From assembly GCF_032854445.1 (NCBI RefSeq), contig NC_088296.1, positions 2,503,246-2,567,245 of the forward strand: 64,000 nucleotides of DNA, in the 5' to 3' direction. The DNA comes from Liolophura sinensis (lineage: Eukaryota; Mollusca; Polyplacophora; Chitonida; Chitonidae). Every line of letters starts with the position of its first letter. Position 1 is the stretch's first letter. Under the pieces are notes generated by a model. It saw nothing but the letters and a program-made list of their open reading frames with translations. It searched no databases and was not told where the DNA came from. Shown in pieces: positions 36,834-51,200 of the stretch. The position numbers were made by a program, and so were the translations under genes.

Positions 36834-37339
36834 ATAACATGGACAGAATGCTCATATCCAAATGTTTCATTGGGATTTAAAAATTATCTATTTTCTTTTA
36901 TTTTATTGGGATTTTTCGATGAGTTCAAGACTATTCCTTTTATATGACACGGGTTTTTTTTATTGATGGAGGAAATTGGGGTCAGGAAAATTACCGATCA
37001 AGGTAAGGTACCTGAGTAACCCCCCAAAGTATATAAAGCAACGGCCCGACTATCGAGGGTTGCGAGTGCAAGAATCGAACCTACGACTACTGGCCAAAAG
37101 TTGGTACATTTCCGGCTGAAGTCGCTCCACAAACGTAGGTATAGGCACCACTTCGGACATTCCTATACACTGAGTCTAGCGAAAGAGAACGTTCATCACT
37201 TGACAAACAAAACAAGCTGATTCAGATAATTGGAATCAAAGATGACTTTCGAAGTCGAAGAGAGGCCACAAGAGGTATCTGCTTAACAATGATTTGATCA
37301 GTACATCCGTGTACCATGCATCACAACATCTGTCAGTTA

Positions 37340-38150
37340 CTTACAGCACTGTGTCCTCTGTGGCGTAAGTTACTTACAGCACTGTCCTCCATTTCCGTAA
37401 GCTAGTTACAGCAGTGTCCTCCATTCAAGTAAGCCATTTATAGCACTGTGTCCTCTATTTCCATCAGTTACAGCAGTGTCCCCCATTCCGTAAGTTACTT
37501 ACAGCACTGTGTCCATTTCCGCATGCTACTTACAGCGTTGTGCCCCTATTTCTGTAAGCTACTTACAGCACTGTGTCCTCCTTACCCGTAAGTTACTTTC
37601 AGCACTGTGTCCTACACTCCCGTCAGTTACTCACACCACTATGTCCCCCATTCCCGTAAGTTACTTACAGCACTGTGTCCTTCATTTCCGCACGCTACTT
37701 ACAGCGTTGTGCCCCTATTTCTGTAAGCTACTTACACCACTGCGTCCTCCTTACCCGTAAGTTACTTTCAGCACTGTGTCCTACACTCCCGTCAGTTACT
37801 CACACCACTATGTCCCCCATTCCCGTAAGTTACTTACAGCACTGTGTCCTTCATTTCCGCACGCTACTTACAGCGTTGTGCCCCTATTTCTGTAAGCTAC
37901 TTACACCACTGCGTCCTCCTTACCCGTAAGTTACTTTCAGCACTGTGTCCTACACTCCCGTCAGTTACTCACACCACTATGTCCCCCATTCCCGTAAGTT
38001 ACTTACAGCACTGTGTCCTTCATTTCCGCACGCTACTTACAGCGTTGTGCCCCTATTTCTGTAAGCTACTTACACCACTGCGTCCTCCTTACCCGTAAGT
38101 TACTTTCAACACTGTGTCCTCCATTCCCGTCAGTTACTCACACCAATACT
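37340..38150. repeat. ~28-bp minisatellite with 169-bp higher-order repeat
   Basis: Basic units of about 28 bp with CGTAAGTTACTTACAGCACT and GTGTCC. From 37500, six basic units form a 169-bp block repeated almost exactly (37675, 37844, 38013). Diverged single units lie at the left edge. The four overlapping ORFs are the same frame repeated. Confidence 0.93.
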
Positions 38151-38159
38151 TATTCATTT

Positions 38160-41100
38160 GACTGGGTCTTTTATTCAACAATAATTCACTTCTACTGCGG
38201 TGGCCTGAACTTTGGTGGGAGCAATGTGGCAATATCACGGTGTACTATCCACTCCAGTGTGAAAACAAACTAAATCACACTTTCGTCATTTTGTAAAAAA
38301 AAAAATTATTTATTTGATTAGTATCATAACATACTGGTTACGGTACTGAAATAATCTTAAAATGCATCGCAATAGCACACATCTAGAAAACAAAGAAATA
38401 AAAAAGCAATGCCACGTAGAAATTATGGTACGATTATGCCCCTGTATGCTTTTATAGGCCTACAAATTAACGCACTCCAGAGCAAGGGACAACACCCTGT
38501 ATTTCTGTCCTATCTGTCCATGGTAAGGAATCTCGTTTTATCTTCCTGTACAAGCATCAGTATGTAATCGATTGACCCTTAACTTAGTCTACTGGACGGC
38601 ACCTTCCATCCGATATGATTTCAGTCATTACAGTACTGTCATACATCGTTATATGTACTTTTCTCCCTCTCAAGGCCGAACTTTGCATTCAAATATTTGA
38701 AAACTGTGTGGGCTTCATGAGCCATAATGAAGAAATCTAAGAACTCTGACGTCACATCAGTGTCGTGATTAGGTAAGAGGTCACAGTAAGATGGTGTACA
38801 TTGAACAATGTTCAATTCAAACATAATTTTACAAACCCTGAAAGATAAAATGCCATGAGAAAGAATCACAGTAAAATCTCTAATACACAATCCAAACAGC
38901 TCTTTCAAATTCAAACCTGCATAGGACAAGTTATCACGAAAAACTCTAACAGTTTTTTTACTTTCATACGAGGCTTCATCTAAAACATCTTATAGACAAC
39001 ACTATAGTGGATTTCAACAATAATTTCAAACTGGACAAAGTTTGTGATATGAATTCGTAAACTATATGTAAACACACATGTGTTACAATAATTAATCATA
39101 AACTCTGCACAAAGACCAAACTAATTCAATAGATGCTGTAGCGTCTAATTCATTATACAGGGGCTGCATGTGACATCATCACCTTGACAGAATAATAGCC
39201 AGTCGTCCATATTGGATTCCTGTTAACGTGTGCTGGTATAGCCACAAAACTCCAATATGGCTGCCGGAAGTGGGTCATGCGATGCAGCACCTCTTTAGGC
39301 CAACCAAACATGACCTTAACAGCGTAGCATGACACTTTTACTGTCATGTAATAGAATTCACATGAATGAAATGACCAGCTGTCTCGCGCTCAAACAGTGC
39401 AGAGCTATCCTTCTAACGTGACTGAAATAGTCACACACAACACGGTAAGAAATCCTTTTTTCTTTTTTTCTTTTTTGGGCCCACGGGACAACACTGCATC
39501 TGGTGAGGTGTATATACCATTCCCAAGATCCCCATCCTTGTGCCCCAGTTCAGCAGGCCAATGGGTTTGTCCTCTCTCAAACCATCAGCAGCCACTTCGA
39601 TATGCCAATTACTCAAAATAAATTTTCTCAGGCAAGCCTACAAATTTTCAGATTTCGGATACTGGAACCAAAAACTCCCCACAGCCCACTTAAAGGCCGC
39701 TGTACAGAAATCATGAAAAAAAAAAAAAAAACAACACATATGATCTCTGAAAAGTGCACACATTTCTCAACCCGTAATTCTTTTTCTTTAAACCTCTTCA
39801 CATCATCAAACATTCTCTTTCTCTCACGGCTTATAAAGCAATATATCAAATAACACTTTGGACCGCTGGTCCTATGGCAAATGGCAAAAATATGGCTAAC
39901 TGTAAATAAGACAAAGACATAGACAAATTGAAAGGTCAATATTATCTATTGTCGATACTGTGGCTGAGTAACTGAGTGGAGAATAGAAGTTCTGAATTTT
40001 TGGGTGTACAGGTAGGTCTTTCTGGTAGCACACAAGGGCCCAGTTGTTCGAAAGTGTATTAGCTAAAACTTATATTAAGTCAATTTTATACTTAAGATTT
40101 TCAGGCAAATTCATCAGCCAATTGAGCTGACCAAAGTCTAAGGATAACAGCAGCAGGCTTAGTTCATATTCATTGTACTGTTCTGCAATTATTTTTGGGC
40201 TGAGTACAAACAAGAGAACTTGGTCTAAAGTTAAATCTGGTATAAAGTCTACAAACAGTTTTGAACAACCGGACCAAGGTGACCAAGTATACAGGTGTAT
40301 ACAAAGCAGTACAAAGACTACAGCACAGAGAGTAAAACCAGAGCAGCGACGACAGTGTGATAGACGTACAGCACAGAGGGTAATACCAGAGCAGCGACGA
40401 CAGAGTGATAGACGTACAGCATAGAGAGTAAAACCAGAGCAGCGACGACAGTGTGATAATCGTAGAGCACAGAGAGTAAAACCAGATCATCGACGACAAT
40501 GTGACAGACGCACAGCACAGAAAGTAAAACCAGAGCAGCGACGACTGTGGAGATAGATGGCAAATGACACGTAACCGGCGAAATACGGTCTCTTGTCAAT
40601 TTACCTCTGTTAAGGTTTTAGTCCAGATGTTCAAGATACATGTATGTATGAACGAACTACACCATGATTTATGCAAAATTAGGTAAAAAAAAAAAAAATG
40701 CAGTGATGAAATATGACATATATTTGGCGCCACTAACCTAGAATTATTCAAAAGTCTGTACTGTTATCACATTTAACATACTAACACATTAAAATTGCAA
40801 AATTCTGTACAAAAAGAAACACACGCATAATAACAACTTGCATGTCAAGAATATTCCAAAGGGGACACCAAAACAGAAAAAAACTTGGCATCACAACAGC
40901 ATTAACTATACTGGAAGGAAAACTCCAAAATGAAATATACGTTCTTGTATGTAAAGTTTTTGGGTCACTGACATCTTTTCTTTCATTTTCATTCAATTGA
41001 AAGACAAAATGAGACTTTTCTTGTCTATAACGTTTCCACACTACATGTATTTAATGAATGAGATACACTGTACCAAAATGGGTTGAAAATTCATATGCAA

Positions 41101-42213
41101 GCCTGTGAAATGGTGTGACAATCATCTTCAATATTCTTCTCGAACCTTTCATGAAGAAGAAAAGGAGAGAACTGTATAAGTTTTTTTGTTGCACGTGTTC
41201 AAGCATGTTAAATCATGATTTTAACCACGTTTATATCGTTAACATATTCATAAACAGTGTGCACTGTCGTAATTCAGAATAATGCTTTGGTATAAACCAA
41301 AAACTTACAAACAAATAACGTATTGGAAATGCCACAAATACCCACCGTACAAAACGTGGGTAAAGTACAAACACACAACTCACATGAATGTGTCTGAAAG
41401 TATGAACATCATACACAGTTAGCTTTGTGATGGCTTTCAATCAATTCAAAGTTATCATTACTGTTTTGAGCTCTTACAAAGGACTGAATGACCACACAGT
41501 TTGACCCCCTGGAACTACAGATGCACTTTCCTGGAAGGTGGACTTCTGGGACATGTTCCGCAAAGCTTTCACAAGCTACAGTTGCCTGTAATTACCGGGA
41601 CAACATACATGTACTTTACACAATTACAACCAACTTAGCCTACGACAACTTGGGAGTTTGATGTCCTTTACTATCTATATTATATGTACAATATATACAA
41701 GACAAAAGTGGCTATGTTACAAGTTTCTATACATGTACTAGAAAGTAACTAACCTGGGCACTCTTTCAACAAACTTTGACCAAGATTTCTTCAACATAAC
41801 TTGAACAACTTTTTGGTGTTTTAGCATAAGATTGGAGAGTCAATTTAAACACACTGACGGCCATCTCAGGTTTGGATAAAACACAACACAACTTGCAAGA
41901 TTTAGCACACTGATCTTTGTTGTCAGTATTGATATAAATGACCCTTCACATGTCTACATATATAACTTCTATGACATAGGCGACTACATGTAAGGCCATG
42001 TTCAGTTTAATGTCTTTCTAGTAACCCAAACACTTACACGTACATGTTGTTTCTATTTCTTGCAGTGCTTTGTTTTTTTTTTCACCCATAGCATTTTTCT
42101 TTAGGCATAAAGACTTGTTTCAGACAAATGACCCATGCCAAATATTGCACAAAATACCCCTGTACATTTTCTTCACATAAAAGATACCAAACAGCTTGGA
42201 CACCAGTACATGT
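38160..42213. other. non-coding stretch, no gene seen
   Basis: AT-rich with A and T runs; it resembles UTR or intergenic DNA. The 96-residue minus ORF at 38639-38929 has no recognisable motif. GGGCCCAGTTGTTCGAAAG at about 40036 resembles the end of a MITE, but no matching second end was found. Confidence 0.4.
40317..40545. repeat. 48-bp tandem repeat, about five copies
   Basis: Units with ACAGCACAGAGAGTAAAACC, AGAGCAGCGACGACAGTGTG and ATAGACGT; period 48 bp. ORFs on both strands are repeat readings. Confidence 0.92.
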
Positions 42214-42475
42214 GTATTTATTTATCTGATTGGTGTTTTATGTCAAACTCAAGAATATTTCACCTATATGATGGTGACCAACATTATGGTGAGAGAAAGC
42301 AGGGCTGAGTTTGGGGGAATCCCCGACAATCCGCAGGTCGTTGACAGACATTCCCATGTACAAACAGAGAGAAAGGCAGCATGAGCTGGACGTCAACTCA
42401 AAACGACCGCATTCGGTGTTATTGCGCCACACTGGCATGCTAATCACTCAGCCAGGGAGGCTGCCTGGTACCTGC
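42214..42475 (-). repeat. SINE family 1, near full-length minus copy
   Basis: Tail at left (TTTATCTGATTGGTGTTTTA), CTCAAGAATATTTCACCTAT, GAGCTGGACGTCAACTCA (B-box region) and GCTAATCACTCAGCCAGGGA (A-box region) at right. Confidence 0.88.
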
Positions 42476-42784
42476 ATAATAAAACCTGATTTGGCATCAC
42501 CACAAAATATGAGCGTATGTGGGAAAAGGTACTCGTGTTTGCAGCATGAGTTTGTGTCAGTAACTGCAACAAGAAACACATTATCAACTAAACATGGCCT
42601 ACTGATAATGCCTTTACTATACAGCCGGAGTACTATAGGTGGTGTAATGATTAACATGACCTTGGCGTGAAACTTTGTGAAACTGGGAGCGGCACAACTT
42701 TCACACATATGAAAAAATAACACATGGACAAATCTCAGTATCATACTAAAAATGTAAGACTTCTATAAGCTCAGGATATATATG

Positions 42785-43700
42785 GCGTGTACATCTTGTG
42801 TTGAGCATCTGTATTAAGGTGGGCACATTATGTAGATTTCATGATGTTTGTTGACACTGCCATGTTTGCAGACACCCCACACCCCCACCCCCCACCCCAC
42901 CCCCGAAGCAGGCTCCACAGGAGTACATCTTGTGTTGAGCATGTGTTGATGTACAAGTACTAAGGTGGGCAGTGGCACATTATACAGACTACTGGATGTT
43001 TGTTGACGCTGCCGTATTTGCCCCCCACACCCCCCACCCCACCCCTGAAGCGGGCTCAACAGGAGTACATCTTGCGTTGAGCATGTGTTGATGTACATGT
43101 ACTAAGGTGGGCAGTGGCACATTATACAGACTACTGGATGTTTGTTGACGCTGCCGTATTTGCCCCCCACACCCCCCACCCCACCCCTGAAGCGGGCTCA
43201 ACAGGAGTACATCTTGCGTTGAGCATGTGTTGATGTACATGTACTAAGGTGGGCAGTTGCACAATATACAGACTACTGGATGTTTGTTGACGCAGCCGTG
43301 TTTGCCCTCACCCGCCGAAGCGTGCTCGACAGGAGTACATCTTGCACTAAGCATGTGTTGATGTACATGTACTAAGGTGGGCAGTGGCACATTATACAGA
43401 CTACTGGATGTTTGTTGACGCAGCCGTGTTTGCCCCCCGCCGAAGCGGGCTCGACATCTTGTGTTAATCATGTGTGGATGAACATGTACTAAGGTGGGCA
43501 GTGGGACACTATACAGACTACTGGATGTTTGTTGACGCAGCCGTGTTTGCCCCCCCCCCCCCCTGCCGAAGCGGGCTTGACATCTTGTGTTAAGCATGTG
43601 TTGATGTACATGTACTAAGGTGGGCAGTGGGACACTATACAGACTACTGGATGTTTGTTGACGCTGCCGTGTTTGCCCCCCACACCCCTTCCCTCCCCCA
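42785..43700. repeat. tandem repeat of ~110-155 bp, about seven copies
   Basis: Units contain GTACATCTTGTGTTGAGCAT, GATGTACATGTACTAAGGTG, ACAGACTACTGGATGTTTGT and a C-rich segment of variable length. Length variation is concentrated in the C-rich part, and several copies lack the adjoining CAACAGGAGTACATC-like segment. Minus-strand ORFs are repeat readings. Confidence 0.92.
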
Positions 43701-44259
43701 GTGGGCACGTCACCAGTACTTGTTTGAATGGGAACACGTTGGGTGGGTATAGTTATTATGCATGTGTTCATTGGTTAATTCCAGCTTACTTCATAAATGC
43801 TAAAATTCTCAAAATATCAGTCGCAATCACCGGTTCTCATGAAATTAGTTCAGTTTTATGATTTCGAATATAAAACAAAAATGTCTGAAATCAGTCAAAA
43901 TGAAATTTGACAAAAATGCCCATGCATGGGAGCCTATGTTAAAGGTGTCCGATATCCCCAGAAAAGAATACTCCCTATAAACCTGTAGTGAATATGTATA
44001 ACATGACATGTACACAAAGAATGAGTATTTGTCTGTAAGCTGAGATCAGTTGGCTGACAGACCACACTGTGAGGAAGTGTGTATGAAACAGGTACATGAG
44101 AATTCATCAACGCTTAATCAGGATCAGATCTGATTTTGACACACCTGTTCAGACATACATGTACCTGTTCAGACATACCTGCATACCTGTATAGTCGTGA
44201 ACACAAACACAGACAGTGGGGAAATCAGAGACAGTGTGATGGAGACAGTCTACAGGTAT

Positions 44260-45020
44260 AGTGTTCTCACCTTACACCTCAGTTACACCTTAGGGCAATT
44301 TCACCTCAGGATTCAAATATTTCACCTCATAATGGGTCACCTTGATATGTGTTCACCTCATATTTTCCTCCCAACCTGATGTGCTCACCTCAAGCACTAT
44401 TTACATCAACATTTGTTAAGCCCAAGATGCATTAATTCACCTCACTGATGGATCTCTTCACTTAAAGATCTGCTCATTTCATTATCTGGTTACTTGTTCC
44501 CCTCATGATCTCTACAGCTTATGATTCACCAAAACATGTGTTCATGTTAGAATTTTCTCACTTCAACTCTTCCTCACCTGATGATGCATTCATTTTAACA
44601 AGAGTTCACATCATGATCTGCTCTGTAAACAAGAGTTCACATGATGATCTGTTTCTGTAAACAAGGGTTCATCACATAATCTCTTCAGGTAAACAAGAGT
44701 TCACATAATGATCTGTTCTGTAAACAAGGGTTCATCACATGATCTCTTCAGGTAAACAAGAGTTCACATCATAATCTGTTCTGTAAACAAGGGTTCATCA
44801 CATGATCTCTTCAGGTAAACAACAGTTCATCACATGACCTCTTCAGGTAAACAAGAGTTCACATCATGATCTGTTCTGTAAACAAGGGTTCATCACATGA
44901 TCTCTTCAGGTAAACAAGAGTTCACATCATGATCTGTTTCTGTAAACAAGGGTTCATCACATGATCTCTTCAAGTAAACAAGGGTTCATCACATGATCTC
45001 TTCAGGTAAACAAGAGTTCA
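44260..45020. repeat. ~63-bp tandem repeat downstream of STX17
   Basis: About seven units at 44598-45020 alternate GTAAACAAGAGTTCACATCA and GTAAACAAGGGTTCATCACA, each followed by TGATCT. A diverged zone with TTCACCTCATAAT-like words precedes it from about 44260. It starts 145 bp beyond the STX17 stop and may be transcribed as 3' UTR. Confidence 0.85.
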
Positions 45021-45164
45021 GCTAAGTATTTGCATTCACCTTGAGAATTGTTCCCAGCATGATATGTTCACATGAAGGCTTTTTTATAGATAGTGATCTG
45101 GTCTTCATCATCACAGCAGTCATCATTATGTCCTGTCAGAAATACCAGCCTCCGCCTGAGGCTG

Positions 45165-45274
45165 TCAGCTGTCCTTTGTTTGACTCTCCTGGTTCTCTCT
45201 TCTGCTGAGATTCTTCAGTTCTGTTTCTTGTATCTTGTCTTGTCTCCCCTTGACCAATCTGCCACCAGCAAAGC
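45165..45274 (-). CDS. STX17: STX17 exon 7, C-terminal tail
   Basis: Begins after acceptor TTTGACTTTGCAG with GFAGGRLVKGRQDKIQ and ends with TGA at 45167-45165. It completes the second membrane segment and a charged cytosolic tail. No clear polyadenylation signal was located. Confidence 0.93.
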
Positions 45275-48200
45275 CTGCAAAGTCAAACAAATGTACCACA
45301 CAATGTACGACATGCTCTTCAGTTATAAGTCCAGTTTCAAGAGACATTGCTTTTACAATATACCAGACGGCAGGCCCAATGCCAAAACTAGGTCGAGGAA
45401 AAGGAAAATGGTTTTCTACATAAACAGTTCTTGGAGAGTTGAAGAGATATGTTTACAATCCTCTCCGAAAATCGGTCTTCAAAGACCTTGAAAATAATGA
45501 TCAATGCCACAAAAAATGAATAAGGTTCTTAATTCCCAATGATTGAGTGTATCAAAATTTGGTGTAAGTTTGGTGAACCTGGCTACAAACATTCAGGAGA
45601 TACTGGAAAGATGGATGGACAGACTAATGTCAATTCCTATGATGATTATTTAGGCTGAAAGTTTAAAAAACAAAATCATCATTCAGCGTTAGATACATTT
45701 TTCCAAAGTATATATGGTAGTGGCATTGAGGAGATCACTTTCATTTCTGTGAGATCACATAGCATGTCAGTGATCACAGACCCACCACACTGTGAGATCA
45801 CACAGCGTGTCAGTGATCACAGACCACCACACTGTAAGATCACACAGCATGTTATTGATCACAGACCCACCACACTGTGAGATCACACAGCACATCAGTG
45901 ATCGCAGACCCACCACACTGTGAGATCACACAGCATGTCAGTGATCACAGACCCACCACACTGTGAGATCACACAGCGTGCCAATGATCACACACCCACC
46001 ACTGTGAGATCACACAGCATGTTACTGATCACAGACCCAACACTCTGTGAGATCACACAGCATGTTAGTGATCACAGACCCACCACACTGTGAGATCACA
46101 CAGCATGTCAGTGATCACAGACCCACCACACTGTGAGATCACACAGTGTGTCAATGATCACACACCCACCACACTGTGAGATCACACAGCGTGTCAGTGA
46201 TCACAGACTCACCACACTGTGAGATCACACAGCATGTCAGTGATCACACACCCACCACACTGTGAGATCACACAGCGTGTTAGTGATCACAGGCCCACCA
46301 CACTGTGAGATCACACAGCGTGTCAGTGATCACAGACCCACCACACTGTGAGATCACACAGCGTGTCAGTGTTCACAGACCCACCACACTGTGAGATCAC
46401 ACAGCATGTCAGTGATCACAGACCCACCACACTGTGAGATCACACAGCATGTCAGTGATCACAGACCCACCACACTGTGAGATCACACAGCGTGCCAATG
46501 ATCACACACCCACCACTGTGAGATCACACAGCATGTTACTGATCACAGACCCAACACTCTGTGAGATCACACAGCGTGTTAGTGATCACAGACCCACCAC
46601 ACTGTGAGATCACACAGCATGTCAGTGATCACAGACCCACCACACTGTGAGATCACACAGTGTGTCAATGATCACACACCCACCACACTGTGAGATCACA
46701 CAGCGTGTCAGTGATCACAGACTCACCACACTGTGAGATCACACAGCATGTCAGTGATCACACACCCACCACACTGTGAGATCACACAGCGTGTTAGTGA
46801 TCACAGGCCCACCACACTGTGAGATCACACAGCGTGTCAGTGATCACAGACCCACCACACTGTGAGATCACACAGCGTGTCAGTGTTCACAGACCCACCA
46901 CACTGTGAGATCACACAGCATGTCAGTGATCACAGACCCACCACACTGTGAGATCACACAGCATGTCAGTGATCACAGACCCACAAACATGTCCTTTGTT
47001 ATTGTGCAATATCAACAGGGAACTTAACTTTTTTCTTCGTGGACATACTGACAGAAAAGATGTTAATAAAAGTTTTACTATAATATTTGACAAGAAAAAT
47101 CTTAAAGGGACGAGGTTCCCAACCAACAGTCATTCCCAAGCATTCTATCTTTTGTCCTTCCCTGTAATATGTCACAATTCTTCTGCACCGTACGTGTGCT
47201 CCTGATCTGGAGAATGTTGTGATGCTATACACGAGTAGCCCAGGGTTATTGTCCAGGCATAATTCAGCAACAACAAAGCCTTATCGTTAAGATTTATTTA
47301 TTTGTTTGATTAGTGTTTTACGCCGTACACAAGAATATTTTACTCATATGAAGATGGCCAGCATTATGGTGACAGGAAAACAGACAGAGCCCAGGAGAAA
47401 CCCATGACCGTCCACAGGTTGCCGACAGACCTTGTCACACACGGATTGTTAAGAAGACTTGGGCAATATATACTTTAGTCTCTATGGATAGGGTAAAGTT
47501 CTGGTTTGCTTGCCAATTTTGTCAAATTCACAAGTTCACCATTTTCCTTTCAAATTTCAACAGTAGGGGCACAAATGGTTTTGGTGATACTTAAAATAAA
47601 AGATATCCATACATGTTAGCAAGAATACCTGATTAAACTTTTTTCTGCACTATTCAGAACTTCATTAGCCTATTGTTTTGGGGTACTTGTTTGAGGTTTA
47701 ACGCCCCTTTCCACAGTATATATGGTATCGAATCATGAGGGTGATACTCTAACTTCAATCATTTTGAGAAGCAGCTGTATAAATGTCTGTCTGTGTGTTG
47801 GTTTGTCTGCTCACCGGTCACATTTCTAACATCCTATCTCGTAACTTGGGGCATAATCTCTTAACACGGAGTGTGAGTACAACGCAACACTGGCTTATGT
47901 ACATGTATGTTACATGAGAAGCAGCTGTATAAATGTCTGTCTGTGTGTTGGTCTGTCTGCTTCCCCGGTCACATTTCTAACATCCTATCTCGTAACTTGG
48001 GGCATAATCTCTTAACACGGAGTGTGAGTACAACGCAACACTGGCTTATGTACATGTATGTTACATGAGAAGCAGCTGTATAAATGTCTGTCTGTGTGTT
48101 GGTCTGTCTGCTCACCGGTCACATTTCTAACATCCTATCTCGTAACTTGGGGCATAATCTGTTAACACGGGGTGTGAGTACAACACAACACTGGCTTATG

Positions 48201-51200
48201 TACATGTATGTTACATGAGAAGCAGCTGTATAAATGTCTGTCTGTGTGTTGGTCTGTCTGCTCCCCGGTCACATTTCTAACATCCTATCTCGTAACTTGG
48301 GGCATAATCTCTTAACGCGGAGTGTGAGTACAACACAACACTGGCTTATGTACTTGTACGTCACAACTTTTTTAAATTTGTGTTTGTTACAATTAGGCCA
48401 TGCAGAAGATACCACAAATGACATCAACTTCCCAAAACACCCCCCACCCCCCACCCCAACTTGACCCCAGAAGCAAACTGCTTTCTTACCAACAATGCCG
48501 CCACCAACAGCTGCCAAACTTCCCACTTTCAGCCCAGCCACAAGCCCCACTGGACCCCCGATGACACCCCCGATGAGAGCCCCTGTGACCGGAAACATTG
48601 CAGCCTTCAACTTTGATGCCTGAGATGTAAAAGCAAAAAGACCACAATTAGACACCTATGCTACAAGTAAGTTTAATTAAATGAGTAAACCTTATGCTCG
48701 ATTAGAAAAAATCAAACTGCCTTTCTGGACATCATCTCAGTATTTAATGGTCTTTCATCTATATATCTATATATATGAAGATACATATATTCAATGTTTG
48801 TGTTTTCTTTGCCTTTAACAGTCTCTGCAGATCTGAGTTATATTAAAGCTGTCCATGGCTGTAATCTAAATGTCATGGTTACCGCTGAACTTATTTCATT
48901 CTGTATAAAAGTCACATGAGAAATGGTTTGAGGATATTCAGCTTTAAGGGACGCATGGAATGCTGGGTATTGTATCTTCATACGTAACTTAGGATGTGAA
49001 AGTATAATACAGCTGCACAGCCTTTTTCTCGGGGCGTAAAAATGGCTTTAAACTACAATTGTCCCGAGGCCCCAGCAGTCAGTCCTAAAATTAAGTAGCT
49101 TGCTGTAGTGATGTTAAGGGTAATAACTGTCAAAACAACTTTGCTGGCCAGTGGGGTGCTAAACTAGTCTCGCGTTCCCTGTATGCTTATCGATGGCGTC
49201 ATTTCTATGGCGACATTTACACCCACTGACACAAGTAATGCATAAAATAGAGAGGTTTGTAGGAAATATAAAATATGCCTCAAAAATGAACTTCTTTTGT
49301 GATTTTTTTTTTCCTTTCTTCAGTTTCCTTCAAATCATACTCTTTATTTTACAGTATCTTTTCATGTACCCGTTAAGATGGCAGGTCAGCCAACAGACAG
49401 AGAGGCAGAGCACTTACCTTTGACAAGCTATACACTCCCTGCTGCACATTTTCGTGAGCTTTGTCTATGTTTTCCTCAATTGTGTCAATCTTTTCCTGCT
49501 GGTCCTGAAACATTTTAATTCCCATATATCACTCTGCTCAGTACTCAATTTTGAGTCGGTCAGCCAAATGGGGCAGAGAATGCAGAAAACTATGACACCT
49601 CAACAGATGTATCTCAGAAAATAGTGGAGAATGTGACGCTAGTGTTGATACACTTCTTTACCTTTTCCATGGCTGTGTAATGTCACACTATGATCACAGT
49701 GGCTGATAACGGCCATCTAGACCATAAAGAGAATCGCAAATTTTCATCTCTGCAAACATGTGGAACATGCGAATGGGGTGCATCCTTGTTAAGGTTTAAG
49801 GGTGAAGGAACTCAAGACGGCCACTGGTACGCAACACGTACAGGTTTAAGGGTGAAGGAAATCGGAGCGCCACTGGTACGCACCACGTACAGGTTTAGGG
49901 GTGAAGGAACTCGGAGCACCACTGGTACGTACCACATACAGGTTTATGGGTGAAGAAACTCAAGACGGCCACTGGTACGCAACACGTACAGGTTTAAGGG
50001 TTAAGGAACTCAAGACCGCCACGGGTACGTACCACATCCAGGTTTAAGGGTGAAGGAACTCAGAGCGCCACTGGTACGCAACACATACAGGTTTAAGGGT
50101 TAAGGAACTCAAGACCGCCACGGGTACGTACCACGTCCAGGTTTATGGGTGAAGGAACTCAAGAGCGCCACTGGTACGCACCACGTACAGGTATTGGGGT
50201 GAAGGAACTCGGAGCGCCACTGGTACGTACCACATACAGGTTTATGGGTGAAGAAACTCAAGAGCGCCGCTGATACGCAACACGTACAGGTTTAAGGGTA
50301 AAGGAACTCGGAGCGCCACTGGTACGCAACACGTACAGGTTTAAGGGTTAAGGAACTCAAGACCGCCACGGCTACGTACCACATCCAGGTTTATGGGTGA
50401 AGGAACTCGGAGCGCCACTGGTACGTACCACGTACAGGTTTAAGGGTGATGGAACTCGGAGTGCCGCGGGTACGTACCATGTACAGGTTTATAGATGAAG
50501 GAACTCAAGAGCGCCACTGGTACGCAACACGTACAGGTTTGTGGGTGAAGGAACTCAAGAGCGCCACTGGTACGTACCACATACAGGTTTATGGGTGAAG
50601 AAACTCAGAGCGCCACTGGTACGCAACACGTACAGGTTTATGGGTGAAGGAACTCTAGCGCCACTGGTACGTACCACATACAGGTTTATGGGTGAAGAAA
50701 CTCAGAGTGCCACTGGTACACAACACGTACAGGTTTATGGGTGAAGGAACTCTAGCGCCACTGGTACGTACCACATACAGGTTTATGGGTGAAGAAACTC
50801 AGAGTGCCACTGGTACACAACACGTACAGGTTTATGGGTAAAGGAACTCGGAGTGCCACTGGTACGTACCACATACAGGTTTATGGGTGAAGAAACTCAG
50901 AGCGCCACTGGTACGTACCACATACAGGTTTATGGGTGAAGTAACTCGGAGAGCCACTGGTACGTACCACATACAGGTTTAAGGGTGAAGGAACTCTGAG
51001 CGCCACTAGTACGCAACGCGTACAGGTATTGGGGTGAAGGAACTCAAGAGTGATACAGGTACACACCAAGTACACTATCTGATTTGTCACGTTATTAACA
51101 ATTTTTCTCACAAGAGACATAAGGATTTGCATGCTGTGTTGATGAAAGACAAGTGATACAGGTACCTTGAAGTACTTAATTTTCACGTGGAACTAATTTT

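Noticed and set aside
38639..38929. 96-residue minus ORF
   Set aside because: No motif, no convincing splice sites, AT-rich non-coding surroundings.
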